A stretch of 64,000 nt of DNA from Prevotella sp. UBA746 (GTDB lineage: Bacteria; Bacteroidota; Bacteroidia; Bacteroidales; Bacteroidaceae). The notes beneath the pieces are model-generated. The model was not told the origin of the DNA and did no database searches. It worked only from the letters and a program-made list of their open reading frames with translations. Location: NCBI GenBank assembly GCA_002298545.1, contig DBKQ01000005.1, forward strand, positions 1 to 64,000. The letters run 5' to 3'. Shown in pieces: positions 8,254 to 16,463 of the stretch. The number at the start of each line of letters is the position of its first letter. Position 1 is the stretch's first letter. Both the position numbers and the translations under genes were made by a program.

Positions 8254-8500
8254 TCATCTAATAACAACCTTGCGTGTCGTTCCGTCATTCATCTTCTGAA
8301 TAAGCAAACCTTTTGAGCTGCCGATAGAACGTACACCGCCGACAGTATAGCTATACTTAGGTGTAATGCCAGATTTAGCCTGTGATATGCCTGAAAGAAT
8401 TGCGGAAGCATCGTTTGAGAAAAAGGTATTTTCTATACCGATGTTTTCATGAAGAAAATCTTGTTGCCAATATCTGCGATAGTAAAAGTTCTCACTGTAT
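8254..8500 (-). pseudogene. Remnant of the C-terminal end of a secreted protein
   Basis: Reading leftward, the last part encodes YTVGGVRSIGSSKGLLIQKM followed by NDGTTRKVVIR and a stop. This matches the C-terminal module ending many Prevotella secreted proteins (GxRxxxxxKGxxIxxxxDGTxxKVVxK). No signal peptide or body domain precedes it; the reading instead runs into duplicated tRNA sequence. I read it as the tail of a lost gene, possibly truncated by the event that duplicated the tRNA end. Confidence 0.5.
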
Positions 8501-8503
8501 AAT

Positions 8504-8541
8504 GTGACTCCGGTGGGATTCAAACCCACGACCTTCAGAAC
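8504..8541 (-). repeat. 38-bp duplicate of the tRNA-Arg 3' half
   Basis: Positions 8504-8541 are identical to 8588-8625, which covers the 3' side of the anticodon stem, variable loop, T arm and acceptor end of the tRNA. Flanking sequence is also partly repeated (TTTTCTATACCGAT at about 8429 and 8543). Such 3'-end duplications are the usual footprint of tRNA-targeted integration (attachment-site-like), here without a neighbouring integrase. Confidence 0.7.
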
Positions 8542-8585
8542 TTTTTCTATACCGATAGAAGTTACAGAAAGTCTTCTTAATGCTT

Positions 8586-8662
8586 TGGTGACTCCGGTGG
8601 GATTCAAACCCACGACCTTCAGAACCGGAATCTGACGCTCTATTCAGCTAAGCTACGGAGCC
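8586..8662 (-). tRNA. tRNA-Arg (anticodon CCG), CCA encoded
   Basis: The minus-strand cloverleaf is complete: acceptor GGCTCCG/CGGAGTC with discriminator A and genomic CCA (8586-8588), D arm GCTTAGCTGAATAGAGC, anticodon stem TCAGA/TCTGA with loop TTCCGGT (anticodon CCG), T arm GTGGGTTTGAATCCCAC. Its 3' end faces the AT-rich accessory island. Confidence 0.93.
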
Positions 8663-8688
8663 AAAGCGAGTGCAAAGATACTTCTAAT

Positions 8689-8720
8689 TTGTCTTATTAC
8701 AAAATTTATTGCTACTTTTG
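8689..8720 (+). promoter_or_regulatory. Promoter of the M15 peptidase gene
   Basis: TTG at 8689-8691 and TACTTTTG at 8713-8720, spaced 21 nt, upstream of the ATG at 8764. Confidence 0.55.
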
Positions 8721-8763
8721 TAAGCAAAAAATAGGAACGAGGCTTTCATGCCTATACAAAATT

Positions 8764-9516
8764 ATGATTAAGACAATGAAATATAGAAGTCTGTATGCTA
8801 CACTTATTCTTATTTTATTATCTGCTTTCTGCCTTAGCACAAGGGCTGAAGGAGCAGACAGAATGGAGGTTGGAACAGACAGAATGGTGGCTGGAACAAC
8901 TATCAGCAGTCGGGATATTGAACATGCCGGTGCGGATAAGTATTTTTATTCCGAACCTATTCCCGATGCCGTATTTGCAAGAATGAAGGGGAAATCGTAT
9001 AAAAGCTACTGCACGGTAAAACGTCAGGATTTAAGATACGTCCGCGTGCTGCATTATAATATAAAAGGTGAGATAAAGGTTGGCGAACTGGTATGCCACA
9101 AGAGTATCGCTGCTGACCTGGTGGATATTTTCCGCAACCTTTATAAATCAAAATATCCTATAGAGCGCATGGTGCTGATAGACAACTACGGAGCCGACGA
9201 CGAACGGGCAATGGAGGCAAACAACACGTCATGCTTCAATTTCCGCTATGTCTCAGGCACCAAGGTGCCGTCGAACCACAGTTGGGGCAAGGCGATAGAC
9301 ATCAATCCTCTGTATAATCCGTACGTGAGGCATGGGCGGAATGGGAAACTGCAAGTAAGTCCTCAGAACGGCAGACAATATGCCGACCGCTCAAAGGACT
9401 TTAAGTATAAGATAGACAGAAACGATCTGTGCTACCGGGAATTCATCCGCCACGGCTTTACGTGGGGCGGAGGCTGGCGCCGGGTAAAGGACTACCAGCA
9501 TTTTGAAAAGAAATAG
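8764..9516 (+). CDS. M15 family peptidase (VanY / endolysin-like cell-wall peptidase)
   Basis: 250 residues with a signal peptide (LYATLILILLSAFCLSTRAE). The zinc-binding signature of M15 peptidases is present: SNHSWGKAIDINP (SxHxxGxAxD with His and Asp ligands) and a C-terminal QHFE supplying the second His. Such enzymes cleave D-Ala or L-Ala/D-Glu bonds of peptidoglycan in the periplasm. Start 8764 is chosen because the promoter ends at 8720; earlier in-frame codons overlap it. Just after the signal peptide a 21-nt unit is repeated in tandem (DRMEVGT/DRMVAGT). The stop is 12 nt from the convergent ppx stop. Confidence 0.82.
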   Translation: MIKTMKYRSLYATLILILLSAFCLSTRAEGADRMEVGTDRMVAGTTISSRDIEHAGADKYFYSEPIPDAVFARMKGKSYKSYCTVKRQDLRYVRVLHYNIKGEIKVGELVCHKSIAADLVDIFRNLYKSKYPIERMVLIDNYGADDERAMEANNTSCFNFRYVSGTKVPSNHSWGKAIDINPLYNPYVRHGRNGKLQVSPQNGRQYADRSKDFKYKIDRNDLCYREFIRHGFTWGGGWRRVKDYQHFEKK

Positions 9517-9528
9517 CTAATGCCGTTT

Positions 9529-10494
9529 CTACTGATCCTCCCCTATCGGCATAAATTGCTCCACCTTAATGCCATCAACGATACTGTCGGCAAGACTGAT
9601 GTTCGGCACATGGATACTTGTACATCCCAAAGCCTCAGCTGCCGTCATATAAATCTCGGCAGCCGGAATGATAACATCAGCACGGTCAGTCTTCAGTCCG
9701 AACTGTTCGATGCGTTCCTCAATACTCAGCGGCTTCAGTTTTTCGTATATATCCCGGATTTCGCTTACGAGAATTTCCTTAGCGTCTTTCTTCGTATGAG
9801 TAAGCTTGAAGAGTTTGTTTATATTACCTCCAGAACCGATAAGATGAATGTCGGGAATCTCCTTGGAGTATAGCGAGAGGTCCGTCTTCATCTCGTTGAT
9901 AGCCGACTGCGATACTTTTCCGCTGAGCATCCTCAGAGTTCCTATGTTATACGACTTGCTATGAGCCAGCAATCCGTTGTGGATAAGAGAAATCTCCGTA
10001 CTTCCGCCGCCCACGTCGATATAGGCGAAGTCGCCTACAACACATTCGCTGTTTTCTATCATATTATTGCAGAGCAGTCGAGCTTCCTCCTGTCCTTTGA
10101 TAATTTCGACTCTTATGCCTGTCTTCTTGTATAGACGCTTCAAAACCTTCTCCCCATTCTCGGCATCACGCATAGCCGAAGTGGCACAAGCACGATAGCT
10201 AATCACGTCATTAAGCCGCATAATATGCTTAAACGCCTTTAGCATCTCCAGCATTTTCTCCACTCGCTCTTTTGATATCTTGCCGAGAGTAAACACATCC
10301 TTTCCCAAGCGCAAAGGAACACGCATATACATGACTCTCGAAATCTTTGGTTCCTCAATGCCGTTCTTTCTATAGAAATTCTTTATCAGCAGTCTGGCTC
10401 CGTTGGAACCTATATCGATAGCCGCCAAATTATAAGATATGTCGAAGCCCTTATTTTCAGAATCTTTTATTTCTATATTTTCTTTGTCTGTCAT
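9529..10494 (-). CDS. ppx: Ppx/GppA family exopolyphosphatase
   Basis: 321 residues of the ASKHA fold. Visible motifs: N-terminal phosphate loop NLAAIDIGSNGARLLI, the second loop YIDVGGGSTEISL and GSGGNINKLF. It hydrolyses terminal phosphates from polyphosphate, or guanosine pentaphosphate. The length fits the short form lacking the C-terminal HD domain. It follows ppk by 48 nt on the same strand, so synthesis and breakdown of polyphosphate are encoded together. Confidence 0.88.
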   Translation of the reverse strand: MTDKENIEIKDSENKGFDISYNLAAIDIGSNGARLLIKNFYRKNGIEEPKISRVMYMRVPLRLGKDVFTLGKISKERVEKMLEMLKAFKHIMRLNDVISYRACATSAMRDAENGEKVLKRLYKKTGIRVEIIKGQEEARLLCNNMIENSECVVGDFAYIDVGGGSTEISLIHNGLLAHSKSYNIGTLRMLSGKVSQSAINEMKTDLSLYSKEIPDIHLIGSGGNINKLFKLTHTKKDAKEILVSEIRDIYEKLKPLSIEERIEQFGLKTDRADVIIPAAEIYMTAAEALGCTSIHVPNISLADSIVDGIKVEQFMPIGEDQ

Positions 10495-10542
10495 TTATTC
10501 AAATATAAAGCTTGTTGTGAATGAAAAAAATATCAGTTCCCT

Positions 10543-12609
10543 TCAATCCTTTGCCGATAGCGTTTTCTTCTGTATCTCCTCTTGCGAACGGAAAACCTTT
10601 CCGTCCTCACTTGTTTGCAAAGGGTCGTTGCCCTTGCCGTCTACGAGTCTGCCATTGGTAGTGTCGGCAAGTCCGTACTCCACGGTGCGCAGCAAGTCGC
10701 GCTGCATGTCAAGGTCATAGACAGGAGTGTACACTTCGATACGGTTGAGCAGATTGCGAGGCATCCAGTCGGCACTGCCAATAAAGTATTTCGGCTGTCC
10801 GTTGTTGCATGTAATGATAATCCGCGAGTGTTCCAGATAGCGGTCGATGATACCCACAATCTTTATGTTGTCGCTCACTCCCGGTATTCCCGGCACGAGC
10901 GAGCAGTTGCCCCTTACGAGCAGTTCTATCTTCACTCCAGCCTGAGATGCAGCATAAAGTTTCTCCACCATGTCGCGCTCTGTGATATGGTTAATCTTCA
11001 CCTTAATCCAAGCCTCCTTGCCAGCCTTGGCATTCTTAATCTCGTTATTCAGCAGCTGCAGCAATTTCGTCTTCATAGAGTTCGGCGACACGAGAAGTTC
11101 GCGGAATCGCGGCTGCGAGAACGGACGGTTGATGAATTCAAACACACGGTTCACCTCGCTCACGATATCCTTCCTTGCCGTCATCATCAGATAGTCGGTA
11201 TATACCTTTGCGTTGCCTTCGTGGAAGTTACCGGTTCCTATACATGCAATGCTTCCCTTCTTTGATTCTATATAGAGGAGCTTGGAGTGAACCTTCAGTC
11301 CTTCAACTCCAAAAATCACGTTGATGCCCTCTTCCTGCATGCGTTTGCTCCATTTAATGTTGCTCTTCTCGTCGAAGCGGGCAAGCAGCTCCACTACGGC
11401 AGTAACCTTCTTACCGTTGCGTGCGGCACATACAAGAGCCTTCACCACCTTTGAGTCTGAAGCCAAACGATACAGTGTAGTCTTTATCTCCTTCACATCG
11501 GGATGCAACGCAGCCTCGCGGAGCACACGGATATACGAGTCGAACGAGTTGTAGGGAACATGAATAAACCTGTCCTTCTCCCTTATCTGCTTCAGTATAC
11601 TCTCCTCCTTCAAGAACTCGTCTTTCATAACGTGTTCCCATTTCGGATATTTCAGTTCCTTGTGTCCGAAGTCGGGGAATTTCATCAAGTCCTTGTGGTT
11701 CTGATACCTTCCGCTCGGCAGTGCAGCATCGAGGTGATCCACATTGAGACGAGCCATAATTTTCTTCTGCATATCCTTAGGCATCAGCTTGTCGTAGATA
11801 AGACGGACGGGCTCTCCCTTCTTGCGGCTGTTCACTCCCTTGGCGATAAGCTGCAACACACCGTAGTCGGAATCGTTTTCCATTTCCATCTCGGCATCCT
11901 TGGTAAACTTAAATGAGTAAGCCTCGAAAGTGCTCGGTTTGAAACCGATAAAGATAAGCGGCAGACAGAAGCGTACCACGTCGTCGAGATATATCGCATT
12001 CTGGTATCCGTTGCTTGGAGGCAGCACAAGGAAGCGACCGAAGTCGCTGTCGGGCACTTTTATGATGGCATAGTCGGTCTTCGGCTTCTTACCGAAGGTC
12101 TCCTCCTTTTCTGTCTTCTTTACTATCAGATAGATACGGTTGTCCTGGAGTTTTCCTATTTCAGATATGTTGTCGAGCCAAATAGGGTTCGTCGCCCCGT
12201 TCAGTTTGTCGTAATAGAAATCCTTGATAAACTGTTTCTGCTCCTCGTTCAGAGTATTCTCGTTGAGCAGTTTGATGTTGTGCTCCTCCAGTTGTCCGAA
12301 CACGTGAGCTATTGTGTCGGTATATTCCGTACTATATGCGGCATTCAGTTTATTTATCGTCTTTATGGTCTGCTTCAGTCTCTCCCTTTCCTTCTTGGCA
12401 CTCTTGTCGGCAGATTCAAGCAGTCGGTTGAGTGATGCCATTCTGACGCGGAAGAATTCATCAAGGTTGTTTGAGTAAATACCGAGGAACGACAGTCGTT
12501 CGAGCAGGGGGATATTGTCTTTCTGAGCCTCTTTCAGAATACGGTGATTAAAATACATCCAGCTCACATCGCGGTCGACATAAGCATTCTTTAAATTCTT
12601 GTCTTTCAT
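10543..12609 (-). CDS. ppk: Polyphosphate kinase 1
   Basis: 688 residues, full length for PPK1, which polymerises the gamma phosphate of ATP into polyphosphate. Seen: the N-terminal PPK domain (YVDRDVSWMYFNHRILKEAQ), the two phospholipase-D-like catalytic lobes with VHSKLLYIE (autophosphorylated His of the HxK motif) and YLEHSRIIIT (second catalytic His), and GNFHEGNAKVYTDY. Its ATG overlaps the stop of the upstream leucine-rich-repeat gene as ATGA, so translation is coupled. Confidence 0.95.
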   Translation of the reverse strand: MKDKNLKNAYVDRDVSWMYFNHRILKEAQKDNIPLLERLSFLGIYSNNLDEFFRVRMASLNRLLESADKSAKKERERLKQTIKTINKLNAAYSTEYTDTIAHVFGQLEEHNIKLLNENTLNEEQKQFIKDFYYDKLNGATNPIWLDNISEIGKLQDNRIYLIVKKTEKEETFGKKPKTDYAIIKVPDSDFGRFLVLPPSNGYQNAIYLDDVVRFCLPLIFIGFKPSTFEAYSFKFTKDAEMEMENDSDYGVLQLIAKGVNSRKKGEPVRLIYDKLMPKDMQKKIMARLNVDHLDAALPSGRYQNHKDLMKFPDFGHKELKYPKWEHVMKDEFLKEESILKQIREKDRFIHVPYNSFDSYIRVLREAALHPDVKEIKTTLYRLASDSKVVKALVCAARNGKKVTAVVELLARFDEKSNIKWSKRMQEEGINVIFGVEGLKVHSKLLYIESKKGSIACIGTGNFHEGNAKVYTDYLMMTARKDIVSEVNRVFEFINRPFSQPRFRELLVSPNSMKTKLLQLLNNEIKNAKAGKEAWIKVKINHITERDMVEKLYAASQAGVKIELLVRGNCSLVPGIPGVSDNIKIVGIIDRYLEHSRIIITCNNGQPKYFIGSADWMPRNLLNRIEVYTPVYDLDMQRDLLRTVEYGLADTTNGRLVDGKGNDPLQTSEDGKVFRSQEEIQKKTLSAKD

Positions 12610-13601
12610 TTTACTTTGTACATTGGTGGAACGGAATGTTTATTGGCTTTCTTGCTTTTCTTTGCCTTCTCGGCTTTCTTTGAAGTCTTAGAGGACTCTG
12701 AATTCTCTGAAAGCTCAGAGTTATCCGACTGCTCAGCCTTTTTATCCGACGCAGTAGTCGTATTTTCAATAATTCTATCTTCGAAATCCCTTGTCGGTTT
12801 CTTGAATTTCCCGGCAGAATCCTTTGGTATTGTTATATTGCGTATATCCTCGCAACCGGCAAGCATCGTGCGTTTCATCTTCTTTGGAATGCCATTGAAA
12901 CTGATATTTCTAAGATTAAGACAGTCACCAAAGGCACATTCGCCGATAAACTCCGTGCTTTCTGGTATTACTACAGAAAGTAAAGCATCGCAGTCGAAGA
13001 AAGCCTCATCATCGATAACCTTCAGCGACTGTGGCAGAACGACCCGTTGCAGCTGTCGCTTGCCGGAGAAAGCCTTTTCTCCAATACATTCTACTCCTTC
13101 TGGAACGGTATATTCCCTGTCGTCGGAAACAAAAGAGACGAGAGTCTTGCCGTGGTCGGTAAAGACAGCCTTGCCGTCGCAGACTACATTCTCCGACAGA
13201 CTGCTTATATGAATATTATGAATACCGATAAATGGATTTATACCGATTTTCTTTACTGACTTTGGTATGCTTATTTCCATCAGTGAAATGCATTTTCCGA
13301 AAGCCTCATGCCCGATACTTTCAATCCCTTCAGGCAGAATGAGTTCTTCCAGATATGCACATCCCCAGAATGCGTCGGCATCGATTTCCCTTACTCCCTC
13401 GCATACTTCGTATTGTCCGCCGAGGCTTTTGGATGCCATGAGCAGATGACGTCCGTTTTTAGAATAATACACGCCATCGAGGTCTTTACGGCTTCCCGTA
13501 GTTCGTCTAATAGCATAATCAATAACAAGCTTCTCCAGTTTGTCATCGGTTCTTAACTCATTTTTCAGTCCGTTTACAGCAGACTTTTTCATCTCTTTCA
13601 T
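12606..13601 (-). CDS. Leucine-rich-repeat (BspA-like, LRR_5) protein, apparently cytoplasmic
   Basis: 331 residues. About residues 60-250 hold BspA-type repeats (e.g. EGIESIGHEAFGKCISLMEI, VKKIG, IPESTEFIGECAFGDC). Unlike most relatives it has no signal peptide (MKEMKKSAVNGLKNELRTDD). The C-terminus is Ser/Glu then Lys rich (SDNSELSENSESSKTSKK, then KAEKAKKSKKANK). The stop overlaps the ppk start, so it is the first gene of a polyphosphate operon. The lysine-rich tail could bind polyphosphate or nucleic acid (inference). Function unknown. Confidence 0.75.
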   Translation of the reverse strand: MKEMKKSAVNGLKNELRTDDKLEKLVIDYAIRRTTGSRKDLDGVYYSKNGRHLLMASKSLGGQYEVCEGVREIDADAFWGCAYLEELILPEGIESIGHEAFGKCISLMEISIPKSVKKIGINPFIGIHNIHISSLSENVVCDGKAVFTDHGKTLVSFVSDDREYTVPEGVECIGEKAFSGKRQLQRVVLPQSLKVIDDEAFFDCDALLSVVIPESTEFIGECAFGDCLNLRNISFNGIPKKMKRTMLAGCEDIRNITIPKDSAGKFKKPTRDFEDRIIENTTTASDKKAEQSDNSELSENSESSKTSKKAEKAKKSKKANKHSVPPMYKVK

Positions 13602-13623
13602 AATAGTTTTGTTAAATCTGCTG

Positions 13624-13631
13624 CAAAAGTA
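13624..13631 (-). promoter_or_regulatory. Promoter of the LRR-ppk-ppx operon
   Basis: The minus strand reads TACTTTTG here, followed by a 22-nt leader to the ATG at 13601. A matching -33 TTG is not clear. Confidence 0.5.
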
Positions 13632-13716
13632 AGCTAAATAGTTGATGTACAGGTTGTATATCCTATTACGAGATTATTAAAAGGATATTACAAACATGTT
13701 AACAAGATTAAGTGTT

Positions 13717-13764
13717 ACAAAAAAATTCGAGATTTTCTATACCTATATTATAGAAAACCTCGAA
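13717..13764 (-). terminator. Rho-independent terminator after the porT-like gene
   Basis: On the minus strand TTCGAG-g-TTTTCTATA pairs with TATAGAAAA-t-CTCGAA and is followed by T7. It ends the leftward envelope operon that finishes at 13772. Confidence 0.75.
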
Positions 13765-13771
13765 CTTAAAT

Positions 13772-14443
13772 TCACCAAATATATCCAATGTTAAGAGATA
13801 TTGATTTTTCTTTCATTCCATATTGCTGAGACAATTTTGCCAATCCGTATTTGTATCCAAACGACAGACTGTAGTGTTTGTCAAGAACTACATTTATATT
13901 TGCGGCTAAACCATAGTCGAACCGTTTGAAAGCATCGATGTGATGATTGCCGTTATCGTAATTATCAAAACAGTTCCATTTCTCTTCTCTTTTAGAATAT
14001 GCAAGTGTTACATTTTCTTTAAAGGATGCAAAGGCATACCTTCCGTAAAGTCCGATATTTGGATTAAGTGTTATACTTTTGCCAAGGGATATGTTGTAAC
14101 CTATGGTTATTGGCACTTGTATATACATCGGTCTCGTATTTACTTTTGAAAATTCCGTGGATTGCCCTTCATCGGAATAGTAGTCGCTCAATACGGAGAA
14201 CTTGCCTCCACCGGTCAATAGCCCAATACCTGAAGTAACTGTAAACTTGTTTTTTGTCGTATATACAATATCTGCACCTATTTCAGCTCCCACTTTGTAT
14301 TTACTGCCGTAAATTCGGTATGTATCGCCTCCGGATAAGTTTGACATATTGGCTCCGACATGTGCACCTATCTTAAAAGTCTGAGCATCGGATGTACAAA
14401 TACTGCAAACGGCTAAAGCCAGAATAAGGATTTTTCTTTTCAT
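13772..14443 (-). CDS. Outer-membrane beta-barrel protein (PorT / OMP_b-brl type)
   Basis: 223 residues with a signal peptide (MKRKILILALAVCSICTSDA) and KIGAHVGANMSNLSGG, the N-terminal strand pattern of PorT-like small barrels; it ends with the aromatic SLNIGYIW. It begins 1 nt after the stop of the lipoprotein upstream and is the last gene of the ECF operon. Role in the operon is unknown, perhaps a partner of the lipoprotein. Confidence 0.75.
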   Translation of the reverse strand: MKRKILILALAVCSICTSDAQTFKIGAHVGANMSNLSGGDTYRIYGSKYKVGAEIGADIVYTTKNKFTVTSGIGLLTGGGKFSVLSDYYSDEGQSTEFSKVNTRPMYIQVPITIGYNISLGKSITLNPNIGLYGRYAFASFKENVTLAYSKREEKWNCFDNYDNGNHHIDAFKRFDYGLAANINVVLDKHYSLSFGYKYGLAKLSQQYGMKEKSISLNIGYIW

Positions 14444-14444
14444 A

Positions 14445-15494
14445 TTATTCGAATCTTCTTTGTTTTAGATAAATCTTTACGGTTTTTGCTTTTGACTTTA
14501 AGCATTTTGGTACAATGTAACCATTTTTTGTTTCTGTTATATCATTCCCTTTCGAGTCATGTTCTGATGTCATGTCTGTCCAGGTATCTATCTCGCCTGT
14601 TACATAATCATAGTTTGGAATTTTTCCTAAAATGAAGTCAAACCCTCTTTGGGCGTTTTTATTTATTATATACCTTGGCATTGGCCCTGTTGGGACTTCT
14701 TGTCCATACATTCCGGCTCTCAAGTAAATAAAGTTGCTTAAGTTCGTATCAAAATAGTAAGATCTGTTAGAATCGTTCTTCCAGCCATACCACATTTTTT
14801 TCTTGCAGAACATCTTTACTCTCATTTTATCATTTTGCATATAGGCATCGAAATATACTCTTTTATGTTTCTTGGGACTATATACGAACGTGTTTACCGG
14901 TACTGAGTTGTTGTTTCTTACAGCCTTGGTCAATCTCTTGGTAGATTCCGATAAATCTTTTGATAGGTTTGCGTTGCAGATTTTATTGCCGACTACATAT
15001 ATACCTTGTTCGTTTCCGATGTATGACATAATATTGTCTTCATCTGGTACATATAAATCCAAATCTTCATTATCCATATCGTTCTGTATAAGTTTTCCTT
15101 TGTATTTTTTTACATATTCAGCATACAATTTTTTAAATTCATCTTCTGACTTTGCTTTTTCCCCTATTTCTTCAAGTTCATTTTCTGCTTTTTCGGCGAT
15201 ATCATAAAGATTCTTAACCCCATATTTGTTTATAACGTTTTCTTTTTCAAAATCAGTCATTTTCCTGAGTGAGTCCTTAAAATTATTAAGGATTAGGCTA
15301 TCTTTGAAACATAGTGCTGCCCCTCCATTAAGTGCAGCTCTTGATATGGCATTTCCATTGTTAATGTAAACAACCGAAATATCATTCTTTTCATCGTTTC
15401 TTACAAATTCGTCATCGTTGACTGGAAGTTCATTGCTGCAAGATGAGACCAAAGCAATAGCAAGTAGGCTCATAAGTAATCTCGATTTCTTCAT
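14445..15494 (-). CDS. Lipoprotein, possibly DUF4848-like
   Basis: 349 residues with a lipoprotein signal (MKKSRLLMSLLAIALVSSCS). The region after it (GGAALCFKDSLILNNFKDSL then RKMTDFEKENVINKYG and a Glu-rich helix) resembles the start of DUF4848 proteins; I am not certain of the family. The C-terminal half is beta-rich and basic. It lies 72 nt downstream of the DUF4249 gene and 1 nt before the small barrel gene, so it is probably a surface component of the same system. Confidence 0.6.
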   Translation of the reverse strand: MKKSRLLMSLLAIALVSSCSNELPVNDDEFVRNDEKNDISVVYINNGNAISRAALNGGAALCFKDSLILNNFKDSLRKMTDFEKENVINKYGVKNLYDIAEKAENELEEIGEKAKSEDEFKKLYAEYVKKYKGKLIQNDMDNEDLDLYVPDEDNIMSYIGNEQGIYVVGNKICNANLSKDLSESTKRLTKAVRNNNSVPVNTFVYSPKKHKRVYFDAYMQNDKMRVKMFCKKKMWYGWKNDSNRSYYFDTNLSNFIYLRAGMYGQEVPTGPMPRYIINKNAQRGFDFILGKIPNYDYVTGEIDTWTDMTSEHDSKGNDITETKNGYIVPKCLKSKAKTVKIYLKQRRFE

Positions 15495-15566
15495 TTTTAT
15501 TTTTTTAATGATTAATGTTCATTAATATGACGCTACAAAATGAATAAACCCTTAGGTCTGTTTGGA

Positions 15567-16460
15567 TTATTTTGTCCAGCCGCTTTCTATTACGTTATAA
15601 GCAGCAATACAACCATATCCATTTTTAATATTGGAATATGTGGGATATATAAAGGCCATGCCGTGTTTCCCGAAGTCATTGTTCATTGAATTGTTGAATG
15701 ACTTCAGCATGCAAAAGTATTCTTTTGAGAGTGAATATATTTTCACGTTAAACGCATTATACCATGGTCGTTGCAATATATATAAATGTAGAGAATTTGC
15801 TCCGTTATTGAATGTTTCGTTGTCAAAGATATACATGTTGGCATAGAACGATTCATAAGTCTCGAAATTGATTTTTGTAGATGCATATTTCTTTAGTAAA
15901 GGTTCATTCTCAACTTCCAATTCTACTGTTTCGTGCTTCTCTTGTTCATTATCGTTGTCAACGGCACCTGCCACTTGTGCTGCATAATATTTAATAGAAT
16001 TAAAGTCATGGATATTATACAATATACGATTGTAAATTTCACCCTTGTATGATGTTGTATCCATATATATATATTCAGCCTTTGGCTTCTGGGGAATTAT
16101 ACTGCTTCCGCTTACAGGCAATGCTCCTTCTGCCGATACATTAATGGTAATGGTGTCACCCGGAGCGTGTTTGCCTACTGCACAAAAAGAAGTTTCGTAT
16201 ATGCCATTTTCTTCGGTATCACACTTGTGGGCGATATTGTCTCTCTTTCCATTGACAAGACATTCTATTGATTTTATTACAGGCTTTTCTGCTTTTCCGT
16301 TTTTTACCTTTCCGATACTTATGTTTATGAAGATAGAATCATTAGTAGACGGAAAAGCATAAACGACAAGTTTTTCCTTTCCAAGAGTAAGTTCGGAATC
16401 AATCTTGTCTTGGCAAGATGCAAACAGGGCTGCAAATAAGAAAAGTATTATATATCTCAT
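15567..16460 (-). CDS. DUF4249 lipoprotein, TonB-receptor partner
   Basis: 297 residues with a lipoprotein signal (MRYIILFLFAALFASCQ) and the DUF4249 layout: KLVVYAFPSTNDSIFINISI, ECLVNGK, then GIYETSF and PGDTITINVSA. Proteins of this family are encoded directly after FecA-like receptors in Bacteroidetes and are presumed surface lipoproteins of the uptake complex. Only 3 nt separate it from the receptor gene. Confidence 0.83.
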   Translation of the reverse strand: MRYIILFLFAALFASCQDKIDSELTLGKEKLVVYAFPSTNDSIFINISIGKVKNGKAEKPVIKSIECLVNGKRDNIAHKCDTEENGIYETSFCAVGKHAPGDTITINVSAEGALPVSGSSIIPQKPKAEYIYMDTTSYKGEIYNRILYNIHDFNSIKYYAAQVAGAVDNDNEQEKHETVELEVENEPLLKKYASTKINFETYESFYANMYIFDNETFNNGANSLHLYILQRPWYNAFNVKIYSLSKEYFCMLKSFNNSMNNDFGKHGMAFIYPTYSNIKNGYGCIAAYNVIESGWTK

Positions 16461-16463
16461 AAC

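Noticed and set aside
8254..8613. A single 119-codon leftward gene
   Set aside because: Its first third is duplicated tRNA sequence read as protein (GLNPTGVT twice). Only the tail segment is a genuine protein remnant.
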